DNA of 64,000 bases from positions 752,001 through 816,000 of the forward strand of contig NZ_OY780935.1 in assembly GCF_963675965.1 (NCBI RefSeq), read 5' to 3'. The stretch is from an uncultured Celeribacter sp. GTDB lineage: Bacteria > Pseudomonadota > Alphaproteobacteria > Rhodobacterales > Rhodobacteraceae. Shown one piece after another: positions 27,012 to 35,007 of this stretch; position 1 is the first letter of the stretch; each line of letters begins with the position of its first letter. The position numbers and the translations under genes are program-made. The notes beneath the pieces are model-generated. The model saw only the letters and a program-made list of their open reading frames with translations. It had not been told where the DNA came from and made no database searches.

Positions 27012-29662
27012 GGCTCCCCCGCACCCGCGGGGATAGACCTTACAGCAACGTTTACGTTGGCGGTGGTGGCGGGGCTCCCCCGCACCCGCGGGGATAGACC
27101 CCTTGAGCGCCAGCTTATGGACCTGATCGGCCGGGCTCCCCCGCACCCGCGGGGATAGACCCGTAACGTATCGGCGGCAAATGACGACACTGTGGGCTCC
27201 CCCGCACCCGCGGGGATAGACCCCTGAGTTTGAGGCGGCAAACGACAACATGCCGGGCTCCCCCGCACCCGCGGGGATAGACCCCATGCCGGACACGCTC
27301 AATTCCGGCGCGGCGGGGCTCCCCCGCACCCGCGGGGATAGACCCGCATCTGCCTCTCTGATCTTCTGCAAGCGCTGGGCTCCCCCGCACCCGCGGGGAT
27401 AGACCCTCGGTCTATGCTGTCTCCCCGGATGACGTCTGGGCTCCCCCGCACCCGCGGGGATAGACCCCTATTTCAGCGTTGGCGTCACGGCTTGGGGGCG
27501 GCTCCCCCGCACCCGCGGGGATAGACCCCTATTTCAGCGTTGGCGTCACGGCTTGGGGGCGGCTCCCCCGCACCCGCGGGGATAGACCCTGTGCGATCAA
27601 AATCAGCCACTGCCAAGACTCGGCTCCCCCGCACCCGCGGGGATAGACCCGCGGCGTCGTCCAGATGGTCGATTTCCAAAACGGCTCCCCCGCACCCGCG
27701 GGGATAGACCCATCAAAGATGATGCGCTTCTGAAGGCTGGTAAGGCTCCCCCGCACCCGCGGGGATAGACCCTGTGCGCGCATTACATTCTGAATTCGAC
27801 AAATGGCTCCCCCGCACCCGCGGGGATAGACCCTCAGGTTTCCTGCGCGATTGAGCTTTGCATCAGGCTCCCCCGCACCCGCGGGGATAGACCCCTATGA
27901 GGCCTGTTCCGGGGATCTGAGCAAGGGGCTCCCCCGCACCCGCGGGGATAGACCCCTGTTCGCGATGGAGCGGCGTACCGTCATCGGGGCTCCCCCGCAC
28001 CCGCGGGGATAGACCCGCATTTGGAAATCGTCGCCGAATTTCCGGCGAGGCTCCCCCGCACCCGCGGGGATAGACCCCCGGCTAAATCGGCCCCAGTTTG
28101 GGACCTATGGGCTCCCCCGCACCCGCGGGGATAGACCCCGTTTTTCGAGATTGTCGGACACCAAGGCGCAGGCTCCCCCGCACCCGCGGGGATAGACCCT
28201 TCAAGCATCCAAACGGCAGACTTGTTTTCAAGGCTCCCCCGCACCCGCGGGGATAGACCCTCACCGTAGCCGGGTTGCTCGAAGTAGGCAAAGGCTCCCC
28301 CGCACCCGCGGGGATAGACCCCATCCCGCCAAATTCCGTGCGAGGAACGGGAAGGCTCCCCCGCACCCGCGGGGATAGACCCCTTATTACCATCTGCATC
28401 TAAAACATCCGCATGGCTCCCCCGCACCCGCGGGGATAGACCCGAGCGCGACGAGAGAGGCGATTTGCCCCCGGAGGCTCCCCCGCACCCGCGGGGATAG
28501 ACCCTCATTGGCCTGGTTTTTTGGCCCTCCTCTGACGGCTCCCCCGCACCCGCGGGGATAGACCTGTATACAGGAACAAGGGGTATACGAAGGGCGGGGC
28601 TCCCCCGCACCCGCGGGGATAGACCCCCTGGGAACGTATCCTGGGAAAACCCTGGGAAGGCTCCCCCGCACCCGCGGGATAGACCCCCTGGGAACGTATC
28701 CTGGGAAAACCCTGGGAAGGCTCCCCCGCACCCGCGGGGATAGACCCTTGAATCGCGGACCTGCGCGAATTTCCGTCCGGGCTCCCCCGCACCCGCGGGG
28801 ATAGACCCGCCATTTTCCCAATCGGAAAACGGGTAAGTAAGGCTCCCCCGCACCCGCGGGGATAGACCCCGTCCTTGGTGATCCAGAGGACCCTTGGGAT
28901 AGGCTCCCCCGCACCCGCGGGGATAGACCCATGAAAAGACTTATCTTGTCGACCACGGCGCTGGCTCCCCCGCACCCGCGGGGATAGACCCTCGGTGCAG
29001 CGCGCCATGGATGGTCTTGGTATGGCTCCCCCGCACCCGCGGGGATAGACCCGGTTTTTGAGGGCGTGGCGCTGGATGAAAATCGGCTCCCCCGCACCCG
29101 CGGGGATAGACCCCTCTCCCCACTGGCTGAACTGGCCCGGCGCGAGGCTCCCCCGCACCCGCGGGGATAGACCCTGTCCTCGCAAATCATCAAAATCGGT
29201 GTCCCGGGCTCCCCCGCACCCGCGGGGATAGACCCAATTCGAGGGTGTCACTAAATGTATACAGGAAGGCTCCCCCGCACCCGCGGGGATAGGCCCATGT
29301 GCGTCGAACCTTGTGTGATTTATGACGGGGCTCCCCCGCACCCGCGGGGATAGACCCTGGGGAGGGACATACGCCTAATGCCATTGATCGGCTCCCCCGC
29401 ACCCGCGGGGATAGACCCCACAAGTTCGTCGCCTGCATCGAGCGCAGCGAGGCTCCCCCGCACCCGCGGGGATAGACCTGAGGCTATGGGTGTCCCTGAA
29501 AAGCGTGTCACGGCTCCCCCGCACCCGCGGGGATAGACCTTCAATGGGTTTGAGGTCTCTTGTCGCGAATGCGGCTCCCCCGCACCCGCGGGGATAGACC
29601 CGCTCGGCCGCCAGCCGCACCCGACGCTGACCCGGCTCCCCCGCACCCGCGGGGATAGACAT
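27012..29662 (+). CRISPR. Type I-E CRISPR array, 44 repeats and 43 spacers
   Basis: The repeat is 29 bases, GGCTCCCCCGCACCCGCGG followed by GGATAGACCC, with a hairpin CCCCGC-ACCC-GCGGGG. I traced every repeat start from 27012 to 29634: period 61, spacers 32. The one exception is the repeat at 28659, which lacks a G and is 28 bases. Repeats 1, 26, 41 and 42 end in T instead of C; repeat 38 has GATAGG for GATAGA; the last repeat (29634) decays to GACAT. Spacers 8 and 9 are identical, as are 27 and 28. Array and cas genes have the same orientation, with the leader at the cas2 side. Peptides translated from the array are artefacts. Confidence 0.98.
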
Positions 29663-29820
29663 TCATAGAAGCGATCAACACCGGCCACGGCGGTTCGATG
29701 ACGACATGATCCAGTATATCGAAAGCTCGATCGACGTTATCATTCAAACTGGTCGTCACAATGGCGAACAGAACATCATTGAGTTTTATCTACTGGATAG
29801 AAAACAAGGAGAAGCGACCA

Positions 29821-30030
29821 ATGAAGCAATTTGAACATGAGGTAAGGACTTTCAAGAACAGGTCCAAGCGTGAAGAGGAGAAGATGCAGACCATTCTTTG
29901 CGATCTGGGCCTTTCTGGTTGGGAAGTCGTTTCGGTTGTTCCCTGCAACTTGAGTGGCAGCGAGCTGTTGGTCTTTTTGAAACGTGAGCTCGATAAAGGC
30001 GCTGCGCCACGGGTTCCACCGCTGGGATAG
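29821..30030 (+). CDS. Small DUF4177-like protein
   Basis: 69 residues from ATG 29821, which has GGAG nine bases upstream. The pattern FEHEVRTF...LGLSGWEVVSVVPC...VFLKRE matches the DUF4177 family of small alpha/beta proteins, whose function is unknown. It lies just past the leader-distal end of the array. The last roughly ten residues run into sequence next to an IS remnant, so the C-terminus may be altered. Confidence 0.6.
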   Translation: MKQFEHEVRTFKNRSKREEEKMQTILCDLGLSGWEVVSVVPCNLSGSELLVFLKRELDKGAAPRVPPLG

Positions 30031-30039
30031 ATGGACATG

Positions 30040-30114
30040 TCAGGCTTTCGTGCCGATCGTCAACGCTACACGCACTGCCTCGGCGCGGAATTCCGGGATT
30101 GCTTTCTGTGCCAT
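30040..30114 (-). pseudogene. IS3-family OrfA N-terminal remnant
   Basis: 24 codons after a strong AAAGGAG ribosome-binding site. They begin MAQKAIPEFRAEAVRVAL, like OrfA of IS3-family elements, then run into a stop. The rest of the element is gone. It marks an old insertion next to the CRISPR array. Confidence 0.55.
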
Positions 30115-30225
30115 GATGTCTCTCCTTTGTGGCAAAATACAAATTCAAAGGAGCGGAACAATTCCGTGACAGGTCCATTCGGGCAGCTGACGAATATATT
30201 CGTAGTTTAAGCAGATAGGTGTGCT

Positions 30226-30654
30226 GTGGTTGGGGAAATCATCAGAGTAAAGACGCAAGAAGACAAAGTCATTTGTGATGGTATAATTTTGTCTTCTAGC
30301 GTGTCAGGTATATTGATCGTGATGTTTTTCCCATCGCACGAGCACGTTAACTCTTTTGCCGAAATAGCAAAACACAAACATATAAATCTCAAAGTTGGGG
30401 AATTGGGGCTTAAACAAGGAAATTGGGAGAAGTTGCCAACTCATATCAACAAAGACGAAATTCCAAATGAAATAATGCTGGCCCGCAGAGGTTTTTTTGG
30501 TGATTTGAATGTCTGCACTTATGATCAGGCTGGTAATTTGCTCAGAGAAGAAATTGTCGCTTCACTGCCTGAAAATTTGTCAGAAGATGGTTTGCATGGA
30601 TATGAAGCCGCTGAGGTTGTCTTACGCAACTTTTTTGGGGGCGGATCACCCTAG
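30226..30654 (+). CDS. Hypothetical protein, 3' end altered by IS3 insertion
   Basis: 142 codons starting with GTG at 30226. Base composition is much more AT-rich than the cas genes. The protein is soluble, with a strand-rich N-terminal half and the segments LPTHINKDEIPNEIMLARRGFFGD and LSEDGLHGYEAAEVVLRNFF. The stop codon TAG at 30652 lies in the terminal bases of the adjacent IS3 element, so the last few residues (GGGSP) probably come from the IS and the native C-terminus is lost. No family recognised. An immunity-protein-like role is possible but only a guess. Confidence 0.5.
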   Translation: MVGEIIRVKTQEDKVICDGIILSSSVSGILIVMFFPSHEHVNSFAEIAKHKHINLKVGELGLKQGNWEKLPTHINKDEIPNEIMLARRGFFGDLNVCTYDQAGNLLREEIVASLPENLSEDGLHGYEAAEVVLRNFFGGGSP

Positions 30655-31529
30655 ACACCTGCCTGTTTCAGTTTCTGCTGTCTATTCTCGAAGTCAACGG
30701 GCGACAGCATGCCGTTTTTCGTGTGCTTGCGTTTGGGGTTGTAGAACATCTCGATGTATTCGAACACGTCCCGCCGCGCGTCATCGCGTGTTAGATAGGT
30801 CTTCCGCCTGATACGCTCTCGCTTTAGCAGATGGAAGAAACTTTCGGCCACTGCATTGTCATGGCAATTGCCGCGCCGGCTCATACTGGCTTCCAGATTG
30901 TGTTGATGTAGGAAGGTCTGCCACTCTCATCTGGTAAACTGTGAGCCCTGATCGGAATGGAGTGTGACCTTGTCCGAAGGCTTTCGACGCCAGATCGCCA
31001 TGAGTAGGGCTTGTAAGGCGAGATCCGTTGTCATCCTGGATTGGGCCGACCAGCCGATCACGCGGCGTGAGAACAGGTCGATGACGACGCAAAGATACAA
31101 CCAGCCCTCGTGGGTTCGGATGTAGGTGATGTCGGTCACCCAGGTCTGGTCCGGGGCTGACGCCTCGAAACATTGCTCAAGCTTGTTCTCCGCCACGACA
31201 GCGGGTTTGCCGCCATAGCGCCCGGGACGGCGTCGGGAACCTATCTGGGCGGCCACACCGGCTAGGGAAGCCAGCCGCGCCGCCCGGTTCTCCGAAATAC
31301 GTTCTCCTTGGTCGCGAAGGTCATCGCACAGTTTGCGGTAGCCATAGACCTTACCGCTCTCTTGCCAGGCCTGCCGGAGCAGCTCCGTCTGGCGGACATC
31401 TTCCTGGGCCCGAAGGCTCAGCGGCTCTCGAAGCCAGGCGTAGAAGCCGCTGAAATGGACCCGCAGCACCCGGCACATGGCTCAGATGCTAAACTCCGCG
31501 CGATGCGCCCGGATGAAGGCGTACTTCAT
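30651..31529 (-). pseudogene. IS3-family transposase OrfB with two nonsense mutations
   Basis: DDE integrase-core transposase (rve domain). Reading one continuous frame from ATG 31529 gives MKYAFIRAHRAEFSI, then TGA at 31482-31484, then CRVLRVHFSGFYAWL. The catalytic region follows (TWVTDITYIRTHEGW, LHSDQGSQFT), then a second TGA at 30927-30929, and the last part (SRRGNCHDNAVAESFF) to the natural end. Frame is kept across both stops, so these are substitutions rather than frameshifts. Confidence 0.85.
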
Positions 31530-31807
31530 TGGGACTCGCGAGCGAAGTACGCCGTTGCCTTTTTTAGGATGTTGCGCTCTTCGGTGACCCGCGCCAATTC
31601 CCGCTTCAACCGTCGGATCTCAGCTGCCTGTTCATCCTCACGTTCGCGCGCGATGCCCGGCTTCGCGAACTCGGCCTTCCACGTGTAGATCGACTTGGTG
31701 CTCACCCCAAGCCGCTCAGCCACCTCAGCTACTGGATAGCCGCGATCGACAACTTGGCTGACTGCATCCTTCTTGAACTCGTCGCTGAACCGATTTTGCG
31801 CTGACAT
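31526..31807 (-). CDS. IS3-family transposase OrfA
   Basis: 93 residues. The N-terminal helix-turn-helix (RFSDEFKKDAVSQVVDRGY, then VAERLGVSTKSIYTW) binds the IS ends. A C-terminal leucine-zipper coiled coil (EIRRLKRELARVTEERNILKKA) mediates dimerisation with OrfAB. Its 3' end overlaps orfB, as needed for programmed -1 frameshifting. The frame is intact although orfB is dead. Confidence 0.88.
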   Translation of the reverse strand: MSAQNRFSDEFKKDAVSQVVDRGYPVAEVAERLGVSTKSIYTWKAEFAKPGIAREREDEQAAEIRRLKRELARVTEERNILKKATAYFARESQ

Positions 31808-31909
31808 TTGTCTCTCTCCTTGGTGGCAAAATTACCAAGCAAAGCGTCTACAAATCTAGGGACACCTCACTTCGGACATGATCGATGCAAGCCCGGCGAC
31901 GGGCGGGGC

Positions 31910-32035
31910 TTAGTAGTGTCCCTGTGCAGCCTCAGCGAGGATGAACTTGTCCAACGTCAGGTCAGAAACGGCCTTTCTCAGCCGCTCGTTCTCTTTCTGA
32001 AGGCGTTTGAGTTCCTTCAGTTGGTCGCTTCCCAT
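31910..32035 (-). pseudogene. Second IS3-type OrfA, C-terminal remnant
   Basis: 41 codons beginning at an internal Met: MGSDQLKELKRLQKENERL, then a zipper-like run to DLTLDKFILAEAAQGHY and a stop. This is the C-terminal coiled coil of an OrfA from a different IS3 subgroup than the neighbouring element. The N-terminal DNA-binding part and OrfB are missing. Confidence 0.65.
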
Positions 32036-32541
32036 CCCACCTGTGTGACGTCAGCGCCAATGGGACGCGGCGCTTTTGCGCTTTGGTCTCGCCCGTTTGC
32101 CTCTCTCTGCTCCGTGCACTTTCCCTCAAAACAAGTGGGCTTTTTTCCTCAATTCCAGCGCCACAAAAAAAGCTCTCCTCTCCCCGGTCGGGGCTTTCGG
32201 GCTGAAATTTTGAACCCACCCCCCCTATGAGGACGCGTTGGAAGGATGGATCTGTCTCGGTTTTGTGGAAGTGGGCGGATTGCGGTCATTCGCTGCGTCG
32301 ACGAAGGTTCCATGCCAGACAGGCAAGAGCGGCCATTTATGGCGGCTACAGCCGTCAATTAACATCTAACCTCGGATATCCGCATCGTCATCATGAACCG
32401 CGTTTCGGCTCTTGGTTGAGCCGAGATCAAGGCTGCTGTCGTAGGGGAAACGGGAGAGCAGACCGTTTTCCCAATCAATGGTTTGCGAAACAATGCCACT
32501 ATCAGATAGTGTGTGGTGGACGTTACCGGTACAAAAAGTGG
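32036..32541. other. Mosaic sequence between IS remnants and the STAND gene
   Basis: About 500 bases of mixed origin. An ATG at 32227 is in frame with the STAND gene, but the roughly 105 codons it would add are Arg/Cys/His-rich and not protein-like. I see no other gene. It may contain fragments of IS flanks and the promoter of the downstream gene. Confidence 0.4.
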
Positions 32542-34869
32542 TTGAGAACATTGGCAGATCAATACGATTTCGGGAACCTTTCGCCAATCGAATTCGAGGC
32601 ACTCGTAGCTGACCTGATGGGAGAAGAGCTTGGTATAACTTTTGAGACTTTTTCTGAGGGTGCGGATGGTGGTATCGATGCTCGGCACTCAACTGCAGAT
32701 GGCGACATTATTCTTCAAGCAAAACATTACAAGGAAAGCACTTGGTCAGACCTCAAAACGGCCGCAAAAAGTGAACGACAAAACATCATCGAATTGAAGC
32801 CGAAGGTATATCATTTTGTCACCTCGCAGAAACTTACACCGACACGCAAAACTGATCTTAAACAATGCCTGGATCATCCATCCGTACTGATAAAGAACAT
32901 ACGCGGCCGCACTGAAATAAATGCACTCCTTAAGAAGCATAGCGCAGTCGAGAGGCGAAATATCAAGCTTTGGCTGTCTAGCTCTGCCGTGCTTCAAAGA
33001 CTGCTGAACAACGATATTGCAGTATTTACAGAAGCCACACTGGATGGCATTGGGCGCGTCCTCAAGGTGTTTGTTGAGAATCCTAGCCTGCCCAAGGCCG
33101 CATCAATTCTAAACAAACGGCATTGCTTGATCGTGTCAGGTCCGCCAGGAGTGGGGAAAACCACGCTAGCTCAGGTTTTGGCTGCGGAGTACTGCGATGA
33201 AGACTGGGAGCTTGTTGCGATTGCCAGTATCGAAGAAGGGCACCGAGCTTTCGATAGAGAAAAGAAGCAAGTGTTTATATTTGATGATTTTCTCGGCACA
33301 ACAAAACTAGACCGCACCACATTGTCCAGAGACGATAGTAAGATTGCGTCCTTCATGGCGATGGTATCCCGACGTGACAATAAACGCTTCATTCTAACGA
33401 CGCGAAAATACATCCTTCAGGCCGCCAGGTCATCGTCTGAAGCGTTGGATGGTCGTGGTGTTGACCTGAGCGAAATGGTTCTTGACCTCAAGGTTTACAC
33501 TCGTGAGATCAAAGCAAGAATTTTGTACAACCACCTCTATCATTCGGACCTGAAGGCAGAAGCTGTCAACGCTTTGCTGGAAAGCGGCAAGATACAGTCA
33601 ATCGTGGATCACAAGCACTATATGCCTCGTATCGTAGAGTGGATGACCGACCATATTAGATTTGAGGATGCCGATCCGTCCAAGTACCCAGAAGACTTTT
33701 TGCAGGCATTGGATAATCCCGACAAAATCTGGGAAAAACCTTTCCGCCAACATATTAGTGAGGAAGCTCGAATTGTCTTGTACTGCATGTATTTTTCCAA
33801 GCGAGATGGGTATATTGAAAGGGGGGTCTCTATAGCTGCCCTGAAACCGTTTTTCTTGAGGGCAATTAAAGCCTTCGCTGTATCTATTGACGGCAGTTTG
33901 CGGCAAACCCTATTTGAGGACGCGCTCAGGGAATTAAAGTCGTCTTTCGTTCTGTTCGATGCTGGAAAAGTTGAGTTCATTAATCCATCCGTACAGGATT
34001 TTCTGGCACGTCAACTCGATGACGATGGGCTGTTGAGCAAGTTGGCTGCTTCTACCCCTACATTTGTTCATGCTCTCTCACTTTGGAACGCAACTACAAC
34101 GCTATTCAAGAGCGGTTCAAGCCAAACTCGGTCTGTTGCGAAGGCATTGCTTCTGAACATCCAGTCTGGCAACGCAGATGGGCGGATTGCCCTAGAAGAC
34201 TTAGGAGAAGCGCTAGGCGACATGCTTCTGGACGCTGATAGTCCTGAGTTTCGTGACTACTTGAGGGATGGCGGGCTGCACGAAAAGATTTGGATAAACG
34301 ACGTTGAGTTGCCTAGCATAATCGATGATTTGATGTTCGGAAAGTTCAGTGATTTCCCGCACGCTCATGCGTATGGTCGGCTGCTTCGCATGCGCCTGTT
34401 CAAGTTCCTTAGTGAACGCGGACATATGTTGGAAATTGAGGAGCTTGGCATGTTGGCTGACAACCTGAATTTATATCGGGAAGAGTTGCCGGAGTGCATT
34501 CAAGAACAATTCGAAGAGGCCGTCGACGAGAGTGTCGATAGCCTTGATGTTAACAGCATTCATCGCGGCAGCGATCCAGAGAGTACAGTTGGCGACTGGT
34601 TGGAGCAAATAGACAAGATTGAAGGCTATTTGGGTAGGTCAATCTCGAGCTGGAAGCGGGACGAATTGGATAGCTTCATGGGGCAAATACAATGGCAGCA
34701 TGAAATGGAGATGGAGCGACATAGGGAAGATCGGCGAGACTTGCAACGATCTGGGGCGGTCAAAAACGAACTCTCAAGCCCGGTAACACCATCTGGTCCG
34801 AGTGGTCATCGAAGGGAAGGGTTTTCGGACAGACAACTAGAAAATATGTTCTCTTCTCTCAAAAAATAG
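32542..34869 (+). CDS. Mrr-like nuclease fused to STAND-type NTPase, predicted antiviral
   Basis: About 775 residues if translation starts at TTG 32542; the ATG at 32227 would give 880 with an unlikely leader. The N-terminal restriction-endonuclease-like domain (1-120) has the PD-(D/E)xK pattern: Asp in GADGGIDAR (about 42) and QAK (about 59-61). The STAND/P-loop domain has Walker A GPPGVGKTT (about 200-208), Walker B VFIFDDF (about 244-250) and a sensor-like LTTRKYILQAAR. A long helical C-terminus may be the ligand-sensing part. In related proteins, recognition of a phage product triggers oligomerisation and DNA cleavage. That role is inferred here. Base composition is markedly AT-richer than its neighbours, indicating transfer. 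Confidence 0.75.
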   Translation: MRTLADQYDFGNLSPIEFEALVADLMGEELGITFETFSEGADGGIDARHSTADGDIILQAKHYKESTWSDLKTAAKSERQNIIELKPKVYHFVTSQKLTPTRKTDLKQCLDHPSVLIKNIRGRTEINALLKKHSAVERRNIKLWLSSSAVLQRLLNNDIAVFTEATLDGIGRVLKVFVENPSLPKAASILNKRHCLIVSGPPGVGKTTLAQVLAAEYCDEDWELVAIASIEEGHRAFDREKKQVFIFDDFLGTTKLDRTTLSRDDSKIASFMAMVSRRDNKRFILTTRKYILQAARSSSEALDGRGVDLSEMVLDLKVYTREIKARILYNHLYHSDLKAEAVNALLESGKIQSIVDHKHYMPRIVEWMTDHIRFEDADPSKYPEDFLQALDNPDKIWEKPFRQHISEEARIVLYCMYFSKRDGYIERGVSIAALKPFFLRAIKAFAVSIDGSLRQTLFEDALRELKSSFVLFDAGKVEFINPSVQDFLARQLDDDGLLSKLAASTPTFVHALSLWNATTTLFKSGSSQTRSVAKALLLNIQSGNADGRIALEDLGEALGDMLLDADSPEFRDYLRDGGLHEKIWINDVELPSIIDDLMFGKFSDFPHAHAYGRLLRMRLFKFLSERGHMLEIEELGMLADNLNLYREELPECIQEQFEEAVDESVDSLDVNSIHRGSDPESTVGDWLEQIDKIEGYLGRSISSWKRDELDSFMGQIQWQHEMEMERHREDRRDLQRSGAVKNELSSPVTPSGPSGHRREGFSDRQLENMFSSLKK

Positions 34870-35007
34870 TGCTTGAGCGTGGTCATTGGCGCAGGCATAG
34901 CGAGCGGTAGCAATGTCACGCCGTGCCGATCTTAACCCTCCGAAAATGCTGCACCATGAACGATTGGCCTGTTTTGTGAAGTTGCACTGCAGCGCCCGAA
35001 CACTATG

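Larger units (their letters stand above)
30647..31863 (-). mobile_element. IS3-family insertion sequence, inactivated
   Basis: Contains orfA and orfB of an IS3-group element on the minus strand. The ends are approximate: a CCCTAGA heptamer occurs in inverted orientation at 30649-30655 and 31855-31861. orfB carries two in-frame stops, so the element cannot transpose by itself. It interrupts the 3' end of the gene at 30226. Confidence 0.7.

Noticed and set aside
26933..29759. Long minus-strand reading frames rich in repeats such as GLSPRVRGS, GSIPAGAGEP and VYPRGCGGA
   Set aside because: They are translations of the CRISPR repeats and spacers in different frames, a known annotation artefact, not proteins.
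32227..32541. N-terminal extension of the STAND gene from ATG 32227
   Set aside because: The roughly 105 added residues are Arg/Cys/His-rich and precede the start of the nuclease domain without a conserved pattern, so an internal start near 32542 is preferred.
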